From Actinomycetota bacterium (GTDB taxonomy: Bacteria > Actinomycetota > Acidimicrobiia > Acidimicrobiales > Iamiaceae): a stretch of 64,000 bases of DNA. Of this stretch, positions 1 to 7,876 are shown one piece after another; the stretch's first letter is position 1; every line of letters begins with the position of its first letter. Made by a program: the position numbers and the translations under genes. A model generated the notes under the pieces. That model ran no database searches. It was not told where the DNA came from and saw only the letters and a list, made by a program, of their open reading frames with translations. The DNA lies in assembly GCA_019639075.1 (NCBI GenBank), contig JAHBSO010000006.1, positions 78,101-142,100 on the forward strand, in the 5' to 3' direction.

Positions 1-68
1 GTCGGGGCCGGCGCCGGGGCGCGGTCGGTCGGGGTTGGGGTGCTTCGGGTTCGGGTGGTGGTGGTCAT
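1..68 (-). CDS. possible N-terminus of a divergent gene, cut by window edge
   Basis: On the minus strand an ATG at 68 (alternative in-frame ATG at 80) opens a frame that runs off the left edge. The first residues read MTTTTRTRSTPTPTDRAP, a Thr/Pro-rich start, with nearly all third codon positions G or C and a purine-rich GGTGGGGA just upstream. It would be divergent from the LuxR gene, sharing the palindromes at 105-144. Only about 22 codons are visible, so no function can be given and it may not be real. Confidence 0.35.
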   Translation of the reverse strand, partial: MTTTTRTRSTPTPTDRAPAPAP

Positions 69-104
69 GGTCCCCACCATCGGTGAGCCAGGGGTCGGGT
101 GTCC

Positions 105-144
105 TCACCCGCCGGGTGATCTCACCCGGGTGAACCCGCCGGGT
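105..144. promoter_or_regulatory. cluster of three palindromes upstream of the LuxR gene
   Basis: Three inverted repeats lie side by side: TCACCCGCCGGGTGA (105-119), TCACCCGGGTGA (122-133, perfect) and ACCCGCCGGGT (134-144). All share the CACCCG/CGGGTG core. Their place between two probably divergent starts suggests operator sites, perhaps for autoregulation by the LuxR protein. This is inference from position and symmetry only. Confidence 0.45.
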
Positions 145-189
145 TGTGGCCGAGCGGGCAGGGTGGTGGGATGAGCCGGGGAGGAGGCT

Positions 190-2385
190 GTGCCGGTGTC
201 GATGCCCGTGCTCGATGAGGTCCTGGTGGCGAGGAAGGTCCACCCGCCGGTGCTGCCCGACCACCTCGTGCACCGGACCGGTCTGATCGAGCGGCTGGAT
301 GCCGCCCGGGACGACCTGCGGACCCGGCTCGTGCTGGTCAGCGCGCCGGCCGGGTCGGGCAAGTCCACCCTGCTCGCGTCGTGGATCGCAGCACGACCGG
401 AGGCGAGGACGGCCTGGCTGCAGGTCGAGGCGGCCGACGCCGACCCGGCGACGTTCTGGACCTACGTCGTCCACGCCCTCGACCCGTTCGTCCCCGGCAT
501 CGTCGACGACGTCCTGCCCGCCGTGCAGGGCAGCGGCGGCGCGGCCGACGTGGTCGTGCCTCGCCTCCTCCGGGCCCTGGACGGGGTCGCCGAACCGCTG
601 ACGCTCGTGCTCGACGACCACCACCTCGTCGGCGCCGAGCAGGTGCACACGGGGCTCCAGCGGTTCGTCGAGCTGGCCCCGCCGAACCTCACGATCGTCA
701 TCTCGACCCGGACGGACCCGCCGCTGCGCGTGGCGAGGCTCCGGGTCCGCCAGGAGCTGGTGGAGGTCCGTGCCGCCGACCTGCGCTTCGACGAGGCGGA
801 GATGGCCGACCTGCTCGCGCCGGTGGCGACGCTCGACGCGGAAGAGCGGGCTCGGCTCCTGGAGCGCACCGAGGGATGGGCCGCGGGACTGGTGCTCGCC
901 GGCCTCTCGCTCCGGCGCAGCGACGACCCCGGCGCGTTCGTCGAGCGCTTCGGCGGGAGCCAGGACACGGTGGCGGCGTACCTCGCCGACGAGGTGCTCC
1001 GCGGCCTCGACGAGGTCGACCTCAGGCGTCTGCTGGAGACCTCGATCCTCGAACGCCTCAACGGCCCGCTGGTCGACCACCTCTGCGGCACGACCGACGG
1101 CGCGGGGTGGCTCGGCGACCTGGCCCGCGGCAACCAACTGGTGATCGGTCTGGACGACACGGGCACCTGGTTCCGCTACCACCACCTCCTCGCCGACCTC
1201 CTCCGCGTCGAGCTGGCGCGTCGCCGTCCGGAGGTGGTTCCCGAGCTGCACGCCAGGGCCTCCGAGTGGTTCGCGGCGAACGGGGACGCCGGCCCGGCGA
1301 TCGACCACGCGCTGGCCGCCGGGCGCACCGACCGGGCCGCCGACCTGATCGCGGCGCACGCCACGTCGCTGCTCAACGCCGGTCGGTTCGTCACCCTTCT
1401 CGGCCACCTCGATGCGCTGGGTGCCACGGTCGACGAGCACCTCGGCTGCTCGGTGCTCGCCGGGTGGCTCCACCTGTCGCAGGGACGGTGGGACGTCGCG
1501 CGCCGACACCTCGACCGGGCCGAGGCGCTGGTCGGAGGTGACCTCGCCTCGCCGGTCGTCGCACCGCTGGCCATCACGCTCGAACTGACCACGGGTGACG
1601 TGGGCGCCGCGCTCGCCGTGGCCCGGCGGGTGCGCGACGCGGGCGCGCACGTCGGCTCCGCCCGTCTGGCGATGGTGGTCGGCGGCACGTTCGTCACCGC
1701 CGGCCTCGGCCGCGAGGCGGTCGAACCCCTCGATGCCGCCAGGCGCTTGGCCGAGGAGGAGCCGGACCACTTCGTCGCCACCGTCACCCCGGTGTTCGAG
1801 GCCATCGACGCCCTGGAGGTCGGCGACGTCGACCTGGCGCGAGACCGGGCCGAGCGATCGCTGGCGCTCGGTCGCGAGCACCAGAACGAGCACTCGCCGC
1901 TCGCGCCGCTCGCACACAGCGTCCTGGCGGCCGCCGTCGACGACCCGGCGTCGGCGCGGCTCGGGGCGGAGCTGGCCGGCACGTCGCCGCGCAACCTGTT
2001 CCTCGGGTACGCGCACGTCTGCGCCGCGGACGTCCTGTGCGCCGTCGGCGATCCGGAGGGTCCGGCGCACCTGCGTGCCGCCCGACGGATCGTCGACGCG
2101 GCGGCCGACCCCGGCGTCGTGGGGGCTCACCTCGACCGGACGGCCTCACGGCACCGGCTCGCACCCGTCGACCCTGGGCGCGGCGAGCTGGTCGAGCCGC
2201 TGACCGAGCGCGAGGTCGCCGTGCTGCGGCACCTGCCGACCTCGCTCTCCCAGCGAGAGATCGCGGCCGAGCTCTACGTGTCCGTCAACACCGTCAAGAG
2301 CCACACCAGGGGCCTGTACCGCAAGCTCGGCGCGTCGAGCCGCGACGACGCGGTCCGCCGGGCCCGCGAGCTCGGTCTGCTGTGA
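190..2385 (+). CDS. MalT/LAL-type LuxR family transcriptional regulator
   Basis: A 731-residue STAND-type regulator. An N-terminal P-loop NTPase carries Walker A APAGSGKST (residues 52-60, Lys58) and a Walker B-like LVLDD (139-143). The middle is a long helical TPR-like sensor region rich in Ala/Leu/Arg. The C-terminus (671-731) is a LuxR helix-turn-helix beginning LTEREVAVL with the recognition segment SVNTVKSHTRGLYRKLG. Family members bind ATP and an inducer, oligomerise and activate promoters. The GTG at 190 is chosen because GGAGGAGG ends a few bases upstream. Its targets are unknown. A divergent gene may start to its left, and the next plus-strand genes form an independent ECF pair. Confidence 0.9.
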   Translation: MPVSMPVLDEVLVARKVHPPVLPDHLVHRTGLIERLDAARDDLRTRLVLVSAPAGSGKSTLLASWIAARPEARTAWLQVEAADADPATFWTYVVHALDPFVPGIVDDVLPAVQGSGGAADVVVPRLLRALDGVAEPLTLVLDDHHLVGAEQVHTGLQRFVELAPPNLTIVISTRTDPPLRVARLRVRQELVEVRAADLRFDEAEMADLLAPVATLDAEERARLLERTEGWAAGLVLAGLSLRRSDDPGAFVERFGGSQDTVAAYLADEVLRGLDEVDLRRLLETSILERLNGPLVDHLCGTTDGAGWLGDLARGNQLVIGLDDTGTWFRYHHLLADLLRVELARRRPEVVPELHARASEWFAANGDAGPAIDHALAAGRTDRAADLIAAHATSLLNAGRFVTLLGHLDALGATVDEHLGCSVLAGWLHLSQGRWDVARRHLDRAEALVGGDLASPVVAPLAITLELTTGDVGAALAVARRVRDAGAHVGSARLAMVVGGTFVTAGLGREAVEPLDAARRLAEEEPDHFVATVTPVFEAIDALEVGDVDLARDRAERSLALGREHQNEHSPLAPLAHSVLAAAVDDPASARLGAELAGTSPRNLFLGYAHVCAADVLCAVGDPEGPAHLRAARRIVDAAADPGVVGAHLDRTASRHRLAPVDPGRGELVEPLTEREVAVLRHLPTSLSQREIAAELYVSVNTVKSHTRGLYRKLGASSRDDAVRRARELGLL

Positions 2386-2511
2386 TCAGGCGTCCGGACC
2401 GATGACCAGGTCAAACCGGTCGGGCGGCATCACGGCGTCGAAGGAGGGCTGCTTGCGCCAGTCGAACACCCGGTCCGCCTTCTCCACGGCGCTGCGCGCG
2501 AGAAGATCGAA
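2386..2511 (-). pseudogene. 3' remnant of an unidentified gene
   Basis: Reading leftwards, a frame ends in TGA directly against the LuxR stop and encodes about 41 residues ending VMPPDRFDLVIGPDA. In this frame 37 of 41 codons end in G or C, as in real genes here, whereas upstream of 2511 the frame turns into low-quality Gly/Ser/Pro sequence and has no convincing start. I read it as the decayed tail of a gene whose 5' part was lost when the YCII gene came to lie next to it. The family is not recognised. It could also be a chance frame. Confidence 0.35.
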
Positions 2512-2593
2512 CGGCGATGTCGAGGATCGGGGTCCGGCTCCGTCCCAGGGGTACGAGGACCGGAGCGGTCCGCCGAGACACGAGGAGAACCCG

Positions 2594-3001
2594 ATGGCCA
2601 AGTACCTGTTCCTGAAGCACTACCGGGGAGGGCCGACGCCGACCAACGACGTGCCGTTCGACCAGTGGACGCCCGAGGAGTTCGACGCCCACTGCCGCTA
2701 CATGGACGACTTCGCCGAGCGGTTGAAGGTGACCGGCGAGTTCGTCGACGCGCAGGCGCTCGCGGCCGACGGCCTGTGGGTCCGCTCCGACGGGGCCGGC
2801 AAGCCCGCGGTCACCGACGGTCCGTTCGCGGAGACGAAGGACCTCATCGCCGGCTGGATGGTCGTCGACGTCGACTCCCGGGAGCGGGCCATCGAGCTGG
2901 CCGCCGAGCTGTCGGCCGCACCCGGTGCGGGCGGTGCTCCGGTCGAGGAGTGGCTGGAGGTCCGCCCGTTCATGACCGAACCGCCGGTCATCGGCGGCTG
3001 A
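2594..3001 (+). CDS. YCII/DGPF-domain protein, partner of ECF sigma factor
   Basis: A 135-residue protein with the YCII (DGPF) fold: an N-terminal KYLFLKHYRGG strand, the signature VTDGPFAETKD near residue 75, and a C-terminal EVRPFM strand. ATG 2594 is preceded by GAGGAGA. The sigma factor start lies 2 nt after its stop, so the two are surely co-transcribed. Small DGPF proteins are the standard genomic partners of ECF42 sigma factors; their biochemical role is not established. The protein is cytosolic, with no signal or membrane segment. Confidence 0.88.
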   Translation: MAKYLFLKHYRGGPTPTNDVPFDQWTPEEFDAHCRYMDDFAERLKVTGEFVDAQALAADGLWVRSDGAGKPAVTDGPFAETKDLIAGWMVVDVDSRERAIELAAELSAAPGAGGAPVEEWLEVRPFMTEPPVIGG

Positions 3002-3003
3002 GC

Positions 3004-4143
3004 GTGGACGACGCCGAGCTGCGCCGGCTCGCCCCGGTCGTGCTGCGCGTCCTCGTCCGTCGCGGCGCCGACTTCGCGACGGCCGAGGACGCGGTGCAGG
3101 AGGCGTTGATCCGAGCGTTCGACCGGTGGGACGCCGACCCGCCGCGCGATCCCGAGGCGTGGCTGATCACCGTCGCGTGGCGGGCGTTCCTGGACCTGAG
3201 CCGATCCGACGCGGCCCGGCGCGCCCGGGAGGAACGGGTCGAGGCCGAGCCGAGGGGCGGCGAGGTGCCCGACGTCGACGACACCCTCCAGCTCTACTTC
3301 CGCTGCGCGCACCCGGCGCTCACGTCGTCGTCCGCGGTCGCGTTGACGCTCCGGGCGGTGGGCGGCCTCACGACCCGCCAGATCGCCGAGGCCTACCTCG
3401 TCCCGGAGGCCACGATGGCGCAGCGCATCAGCCGGGCGAAGCGCACGATCGCCGGGGAGGGTCTCGACCGTCCGGGTGACCCGCGCGACGTGATGCGGGT
3501 GCTGTACCTCGTGTTCAACGAGGGCTACTCGGGCGACGTCGACCTGGCGGCCGAGGCGATCCGCCTCACCCGCGAGCTCTCGACGTTGGTGGACGACCCG
3601 GAGGTCGACGGGCTGCTCGCGCTGATGCTGCTGCACCACGCCCGGCGGGAGAGCCGCCGTCGTCCCGACGGCAGCATCGTCGTCCTGGCCGACCAGGACC
3701 GTGGCGGGTGGGACACCGATCTGATCGCCGAGGGGATCGCGATCCTCCGGGCGGCGCTCGAGCGCGACCGCCTCGGCGAGTACCAGGCGCAGGCCGCCAT
3801 CGCCGCGCTCCACGCCGACGCGCCGCGCGTCGAGGAGACCGACTGGGTCCAGATCGTCGAGTGGTACGACGAGCTCCTCCGCTACGCCGACACGCCGGTC
3901 GTCCGGCTCAACCGAGCGGTGGCCGTCGGTGAGGCCGACGGTCCGCTCGCGGGGCTGGCGGCGATGGCGGGGATCGGCGACGAGGTGCCCCGCCGCGCCG
4001 CGGTCGCCGCCCACCTGCACGAGGCGAACGGCGACCTGGACGTCGCGGCCCGGCTCTACGCCGAGGCGGCGCTGGCCGCGACGAACCTCGCCGAGCGTGA
4101 TCACCTGACCCGTCGGGCCGCCCGCGTCAACCAGCTGCGGTGA
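3004..4143 (+). CDS. ECF42-type RNA polymerase sigma factor with TPR-like C-terminus
   Basis: A 379-residue sigma-70 family protein. Region 2 lies in residues 1-75 (AEDAVQEALIRAFDRW), and region 4 around 105-160 (LTTRQIAEAYLVPEATMAQRISRAKR). An extension of about 200 residues follows, with the DUF6596/TPR-like helical repeats (LNRAVAVGEADGP and others) typical of ECF42. No anti-sigma gene is adjacent; in this group the C-terminal extension is thought to control activity. GTG 3004 follows the DGPF gene by 2 nt. Its 3' end overlaps the convergent P450 stop by 17 bp. Confidence 0.9.
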   Translation: MDDAELRRLAPVVLRVLVRRGADFATAEDAVQEALIRAFDRWDADPPRDPEAWLITVAWRAFLDLSRSDAARRAREERVEAEPRGGEVPDVDDTLQLYFRCAHPALTSSSAVALTLRAVGGLTTRQIAEAYLVPEATMAQRISRAKRTIAGEGLDRPGDPRDVMRVLYLVFNEGYSGDVDLAAEAIRLTRELSTLVDDPEVDGLLALMLLHHARRESRRRPDGSIVVLADQDRGGWDTDLIAEGIAILRAALERDRLGEYQAQAAIAALHADAPRVEETDWVQIVEWYDELLRYADTPVVRLNRAVAVGEADGPLAGLAAMAGIGDEVPRRAAVAAHLHEANGDLDVAARLYAEAALAATNLAERDHLTRRAARVNQLR

Positions 4144-5521
4144 CGTCGCTCCCGCGGTCCGGAGCCGGGGCGATGCGCACGGTCGCGCCGCCCTCGGGCC
4201 GGTTGATCACCATGCCGACCGCTCGGGGCTCCTCGGTGGTGGCCGCTCCGAGGTCGACGCGTTGGGCGAGGCGGGCCACGATCAGCGTCAGCTCCATCTG
4301 GGCCAGGGCGAAGCCGATGCAGTTGCGGGGGCCGCGGCCGAAGGGCACCCAGGCGAGCTCGGTCAGCGTCCGGCGATCGTCGGGCACGTCGAGGTAGCGG
4401 TCGGGGTCGAAGCGGAGGGGGTCGTCCCAGACCTGCGGATCGCGCCCGGCCAGGTGTGACGACCACAGCACCATGGTCCCCGCGGGGATCCGGTGGCCGC
4501 CCACGGTCATGTCGACCACCGCCTGTCGAGGGGTGAAGGAGCCCGCGGGGTGCAGGCGCGTCGTCTCGCGCACGGCGCGGTCGGCGAGGTCGAGGCGGGC
4601 GAGGTGGGTCGCGTCGTACGGGCCGGTCCCGTCGAGCACCTCGTCGGCCTCGACCCGGAGTCGGGTCCACAGCTCGGGGCCGGCCAGCGCGCAGCAGCGC
4701 AGCATCCAGCTGAGCGTGGCCGACGTGGTGTCGAGGCCGGCACCCATGAGCGTGACCACCTGGTCGCTGATCTCGTCGTCGGAGAGGTCGCCCTCGGCCA
4801 CCAGCGTGCCGAGCAGGTCGAGCGGGTCGTCCGCCGGATGCGCGCGCAGGTGGTCGATCTGCTCGGCGACGATCTCGCGGAGGCGGCGGAGGTCGTCGCG
4901 CACGGCGGCGCGGCGCCCGACCGGGAAGGGGTGCGGGAGCTGTCGCAGCGCCGGTGACTCCAGGTAGTCCTGGGCCCGGCGCAGCAGCCCGGCGATCTCG
5001 CTGCTGCGGGCGGCGAGCCGCGCGCCGAACAGGGAGCGGACCACGATCTCCTGCACGAGGGCCCGGCCGAAGGGTTCGAGGTCGACGACCGTCGGCTCGG
5101 GTCCGGTCTCCTCCAGCAGCGTCGAGATCCGCGCGTCGGCGGCCTGGACGATCGCGTCCACCCACCCGTTCAGCCGACGACGGGTGAACCCCGACCGGAG
5201 CGCGCCCCGACGACGCTCCCAGTCGGCCCCGTCGCTGACCAGGAGCGACGTCGGCCCGACGACGAACTCGAGCACGTTGAACCGGTGCCCCCACCGGAAG
5301 CGCTCGACCGGCATGGAGAACAGCTCGCGGAGGGCGACCGGGTCGCCCACCACCGCGAGCCGCATCGGTCCGGGACCGAGACCGACGATGGGTCCGTGGG
5401 CGTCGCGGAGCTCGTCGAGGACCGGTCGCGGGTCGACGAGGAGGCGGCGGAGCAGCCCCGGCTGGGGTCCGACCCCGACCGTGCAACGTTCAGGCAGGAG
5501 TGCAGCAGGCGGTGGTCCCAT
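4127..5521 (-). CDS. cytochrome P450 (class with FGRGPRNCIG heme loop)
   Basis: A 464-residue P450. The I-helix oxygen motif GAGLDTTSAT, ExxR E319-T-T-R322 and heme-ligand loop FGRGPRNCIGF (Cys401) are all intact. No membrane anchor is seen, so it is a soluble bacterial enzyme needing separate redox partners, none of which is adjacent. The substrate is unknown. The ATG at 5521 places the first 10 codons over the arsI 3' end (32-bp overlap, same strand) and makes codons about 13-20 come from a repeat element (5464-5484). The P450 homology begins just after it (PGLLRRLLVDPRP), so a start further in is unlikely. Confidence 0.9.
   Translation of the reverse strand: MGPPPAALLPERCTVGVGPQPGLLRRLLVDPRPVLDELRDAHGPIVGLGPGPMRLAVVGDPVALRELFSMPVERFRWGHRFNVLEFVVGPTSLLVSDGADWERRRGALRSGFTRRRLNGWVDAIVQAADARISTLLEETGPEPTVVDLEPFGRALVQEIVVRSLFGARLAARSSEIAGLLRRAQDYLESPALRQLPHPFPVGRRAAVRDDLRRLREIVAEQIDHLRAHPADDPLDLLGTLVAEGDLSDDEISDQVVTLMGAGLDTTSATLSWMLRCCALAGPELWTRLRVEADEVLDGTGPYDATHLARLDLADRAVRETTRLHPAGSFTPRQAVVDMTVGGHRIPAGTMVLWSSHLAGRDPQVWDDPLRFDPDRYLDVPDDRRTLTELAWVPFGRGPRNCIGFALAQMELTLIVARLAQRVDLGAATTEEPRAVGMVINRPEGGATVRIAPAPDRGSDVTAAG
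5464..5484. repeat. copy of hairpin repeat family A inside the P450 5' end
   Basis: This sequence, ending CCCGACCGTGC, differs by one or two bases from the intergenic hairpins at 46464-46492 and 62711-62790. Those copies lie in convergent junctions, whereas this one is within the P450 reading frame just downstream of the arsI stop. It probably was an intergenic element behind arsI that became coding. Confidence 0.6.
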
Positions 5522-5912
5522 CGTCGAACTCGCCGCCCTGACCCATCTCCTCGGTGTCGCCCGTCTTGACGTACCACTCCCAGCGGGCGCCGTCGGGGTC
5601 GGTGACCCAGGTCTCGACCTTGCTGGCGTAGCAGCAGATCGTGTCGTCGATGCCGGAGGTGGCGAGACCCTCGTCGGACAACCGGGCCTCGGCGGCCTCG
5701 ACCTCGGAGGCGTCGTCGGTCTCGACGCCGAAGTGGTTGAGCGTCGCCCCCTCGGGGCCCTCGAACAGCACCAGCTTGAGCGGCGGGTCGGCGATGGCGA
5801 AGTTGGCGTAGCCGGGCTTGCGCTTCAGCGGCTCGGTGGCGAAGAGCCGGGTGTAGAAGTCGACCGCGGCATCGATGTCGGTGACGTTGAGGGCGAGCTG
5901 GAGGCGGGACAT
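5490..5912 (-). CDS. arsI: ArsI-like C-As lyase / CadI family VOC protein
   Basis: A 140-residue vicinal oxygen chelate protein that starts MSRLQLALNV and contains GYANFAIADPPLKLVLFE and HFGVETDD, the hallmarks of ArsI/CadI. The vicinal cysteine pair that binds trivalent organoarsenicals in ArsI is present (Cys93-Cys94 in ICCYASK), and a second pair sits near the C-terminus (Cys136-Cys137). ArsI cleaves the C-As bond of methylarsenite with Fe(II) and O2. ATG 5912 is chosen over the upstream ATG at 5936 because family members begin here and GGAG precedes it. It is divergent from arsR and faces a TTGACA promoter under an arsR-type palindrome. Confidence 0.85.
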   Translation of the reverse strand: MSRLQLALNVTDIDAAVDFYTRLFATEPLKRKPGYANFAIADPPLKLVLFEGPEGATLNHFGVETDDASEVEAAEARLSDEGLATSGIDDTICCYASKVETWVTDPDGARWEWYVKTGDTEEMGQGGEFDDGTTACCTPA

Positions 5913-5933
5913 GGCGTGCTCCGGGTATCGTGG

Positions 5934-5951
5934 CATCGATAGTTGTCGATG
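5934..5951. promoter_or_regulatory. inverted repeat between arsI and arsR
   Basis: CATCGA (5934-5939) and TCGATG (5946-5951) form perfect 6-bp arms around a 6-bp spacer, just upstream of the arsI start. The core resembles the ATCGAC/GTCGAT half-sites in the adjacent larger palindrome, so it may be a second ArsR operator. Confidence 0.5.
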
Positions 5952-5963
5952 CGTTGTGCGGTC

Positions 5964-5998
5964 ACCCTACCAACACATCGACAGATGTCAATGTGTTG
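5964..5998 (-). promoter_or_regulatory. arsI promoter with overlapping ArsR-type operator
   Basis: On the minus strand TTGACA (5986-5991) and TAGGGT (5964-5969) are separated by 16 nt, a good sigma-A-type promoter reading into arsI. A perfect inverted repeat, CAACACAT (5971-5978) and ATGTGTTG (5991-5998), overlaps the -35 and spacer, with ACATC/GATGT nested inside. Binding of the divergent ArsR here would block arsI transcription. Confidence 0.65.
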
Positions 5999-6021
5999 TC
6001 GTCGATCTCCCGGAGGTTCCC

Positions 6022-6357
6022 GTGGCGAAGTCGATCCAGGTCCTCGACGTCTGCTGCTCGCCGGTGACCGCCGGGGTGCTCGACGAGGACGCGGCCGAGG
6101 AGCTGGCCTCCGCGTTCAAGGCGCTCGCCGACCCGGCCCGCCTCCGCCTCCTGTCGATGGTCGCCGCCGCGCCCGAGGGCGAGGCCTGCGCCTGCGACCT
6201 CGTCGAGCCGTCGGGCCGGTCGCAGCCGACGGTGTCGCACCACCTCGCGCTCCTCGTCGACGCCGGGCTCCTCACCCGTGAGAAGCGCGGTCGGTGGGCC
6301 TGGTACTCGGTCGTCCCCGAACGGCTCGCCGCGCTGCAGGACGTGCTCCGCCCCTGA
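6022..6357 (+). CDS. arsR: ArsR/SmtB family arsenic-responsive repressor
   Basis: A 111-residue winged-helix repressor. The family core FKALADPARLRLLSMV is followed by Cys56-x-Cys58 (ACACDL) in the DNA-recognition region, the alpha3-type As(III) site, and the HTH GRSQPTVSHHLALLVDAGLL (residues 65-84). A Cys11-Cys12 pair near the N-terminus could add a third thiolate. The GTG at 6022 is chosen for its GGAGG six bases upstream; longer frames only add intergenic translation. It is divergent from arsI and probably controls arsI and itself through the palindromes at 5934-5998. Confidence 0.88.
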   Translation: MAKSIQVLDVCCSPVTAGVLDEDAAEELASAFKALADPARLRLLSMVAAAPEGEACACDLVEPSGRSQPTVSHHLALLVDAGLLTREKRGRWAWYSVVPERLAALQDVLRP

Positions 6358-6570
6358 AGAAAACGTCGACCCGCTCGCGCCGGGCGAACCGGTCCCGCTG
6401 TTCGACCCGTCCCTCCACGGGCCCTCGCCGTTCTGGCGCTCGTGCTCGGTCCCCGCGAGCAGGCGGCCGACATCCTGACCCTCGCGCACGCCGCCGACGA
6501 GGTCGTGGAGCTCGTCAGCGGGCCTCGTGAGCTGGTCGAGCAGTTCGCGGTCCGGGTCGGTCGTCGTTGA
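6358..6570 (+). pseudogene. frameshifted small-gene remnant downstream of arsR
   Basis: Two coding-like segments follow arsR in different frames. The first encodes ENVDPLAPGEPVPLFDPSLH (about 6358-6430; 26 of 29 codons G/C-ending). The second, from a GTG at 6442 to TGA 6570, encodes 42 residues beginning LGPREQAADILTLAHAADEV. Joined by one frameshift near 6432 they could be one short protein, but no start is visible for the first part. The family is not recognised. Alternatively 6442-6570 is an intact 42-residue gene. Confidence 0.3.
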
Positions 6571-6600
6571 CGCGACGGGTGGGTCGCAGCGGCGTTTCGA

Positions 6601-6724
6601 CTCCGCTGCGCTCCGCTCAACGGTCAGGATGGGCTCCGCTGCGCTCCGCTCAACGGTCAGGGGGGTGGTGCTGCGCTCCGCTCAACGGTCAGGGGGTGGT
6701 GCTGCGCTCCGCTCAATGGTCAGG
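6601..6724. repeat. four direct copies of a CTCCGCTCAA repeat (family B)
   Basis: Copies at 6601-6628, 6634-6661, 6670-6693 and 6701-6724 share the core GCTGCGCTCCGCTCAACGG with one base change in the last, at intervals of 31-36 bp. The upstream flank TTTCGACTCCGCT links it to the family at 57169-57324. It lies between convergent arsR and arsC and may act as a terminator or mRNA-stabilising element. Confidence 0.75.
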
Positions 6725-6732
6725 GTGGGTGG

Positions 6733-7140
6733 TCAGGTCAACGAGGCGACGAGCTGCTCGACGCGGCGGCGGATGTCGTCGCGGATGGGACGCACGGCCT
6801 CGACGCCCTGGCCGGCCGGGTCGTCGAGCTCCCAGGTCTCGTAGCGCTTGCCCGGGTAGATGGGGCAGGTGTCGCCGCAGCCCATGCTGATCACCACGTC
6901 GGACGCCTGCACCGCGGCGTCGTCGAGGCGCTTCGGCCGGGCGCCGGCGGCCCGGAGGTCGATGCCCACCTCCTGCATCGCCTCGATCACCGCCGGGTTC
7001 AGATCGTCCGCGGGCGCCGAGCCGGCGGACCGCACGACGACCGCGTCGCCGGCGACGTCGGCCAGGAGCGCGGCGGCCATCTGGGAGCGTCCGGCGTTGT
7101 GGACGCACAGGAACAGCACCTCGGGGCGGGTGTCAGGCAT
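6733..7140 (-). CDS. arsC: arsenate reductase, LMW-phosphatase type
   Basis: A 135-residue protein with the P-loop CVHNAGRS (Cys12 nucleophile, Arg18) and a GCGDTCPIYPG segment carrying Cys88 and Cys92. It reduces arsenate to arsenite using an enzyme cysteine cascade or, in actinobacteria, mycothiol/mycoredoxin; the sequence alone does not decide which. Its ATG overlaps the stop of the upstream aquaporin by 8 bp, so it is the last gene of the operon ArsR-ArsC fusion, aquaporin, arsC. The stop at 6733 lies just beyond the family B repeats. Confidence 0.9.
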   Translation of the reverse strand: MPDTRPEVLFLCVHNAGRSQMAAALLADVAGDAVVVRSAGSAPADDLNPAVIEAMQEVGIDLRAAGARPKRLDDAAVQASDVVISMGCGDTCPIYPGKRYETWELDDPAGQGVEAVRPIRDDIRRRVEQLVASLT

Positions 7141-7876
7141 CGGGATCCTCCGAGAGGTCGTCGGGGTAGAAGAGGCGGACGAGCCCGAACCCGATGGCGA
7201 GGCCGACGAGCTGGGCGACGATGAACATCGGGGCGGACGACGGGGCGATGCCGGCGAAGCTGTCCGACAACGTCCGGGCCACCGTGACGGCCGGGTTGGC
7301 GAAGCTGGTCGACGACGTGAACCAGTAGGCGCCGCCGATCCACAGCCCGACGGCGAACGGCACCATCGACGCCCGGCCGGTCCGCACGCAGCCGTGGATC
7401 ACCAGCAGCAGCGTCGTCGTCGCCACCACCTCGGAGAGCCAGAGGGCCGGCGACGAGCGCGTGGTGCCCGACAGCTCCACCAGCGGCAGCTCGAACATCG
7501 CGTTGGCGAGCACGGCGCCGAGGCAACCGCCGATCACCTGCGCCGCCACGTACAGCGACGCCTCGCGGGTGGTCATCGACCCCATGGCCCGGTCGAGCAG
7601 CGTGACGACCGGGTTGAAGTGGGCGCCCGACACGGCACCGAACATCAGGATCAGCCCGATCAGCGCCGCGGCGGTCGCCGCCGCGTTCTCGAGCAGTTGC
7701 AGGCCGACGTCGTCGGGTGAGAGCCGGGTCGCGGCGATGCCGGACCCGATCACGGCGACGATCAGCATCCCGGTGCCGAACGCCTCCGCCGCCAGCCGGC
7801 GGACGAGGTCGAGGCCGAGCGCCCCGGTGCCGGTCTCGGGCGCGGTCTCCACGTCGATCGGGTCGAGGTCCGTCAC
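7133..7876 (-). CDS. aqpS: MIP/aquaporin-family channel, probable arsenite efflux (AqpS-like)
   Basis: A 247-residue six-helix membrane channel with both pore motifs: AHFNPVVT after helix 2 (NPA changed to NPV) and SFANPAVT after helix 5. In arsenic operons such channels (AqpS) let arsenite made by ArsC flow out down its gradient, replacing ArsB/Acr3 pumps. GTG 7876 overlaps the upstream fusion gene's TGA as GTGA, and its own stop overlaps arsC by 8 bp. The assignment to arsenite rests on context. Confidence 0.85.
   Translation of the reverse strand: MTDLDPIDVETAPETGTGALGLDLVRRLAAEAFGTGMLIVAVIGSGIAATRLSPDDVGLQLLENAAATAAALIGLILMFGAVSGAHFNPVVTLLDRAMGSMTTREASLYVAAQVIGGCLGAVLANAMFELPLVELSGTTRSSPALWLSEVVATTTLLLVIHGCVRTGRASMVPFAVGLWIGGAYWFTSSTSFANPAVTVARTLSDSFAGIAPSSAPMFIVAQLVGLAIGFGLVRLFYPDDLSEDPDA

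Noticed and set aside
4127..5458. A later start for the first P450, downstream of the repeat
   Set aside because: No ATG or GTG is in frame until after the conserved stretch PGLLRRLLVDPRPVLDELR, which is clearly P450-like, so starting later would remove homologous sequence.
6601..6724. Possible CRISPR array (four repeats of about 24-28 bp)
   Set aside because: The interval is only 31-36 bp, spacers are near absent or similar to each other, and no cas genes are present. The units match another intergenic repeat family.
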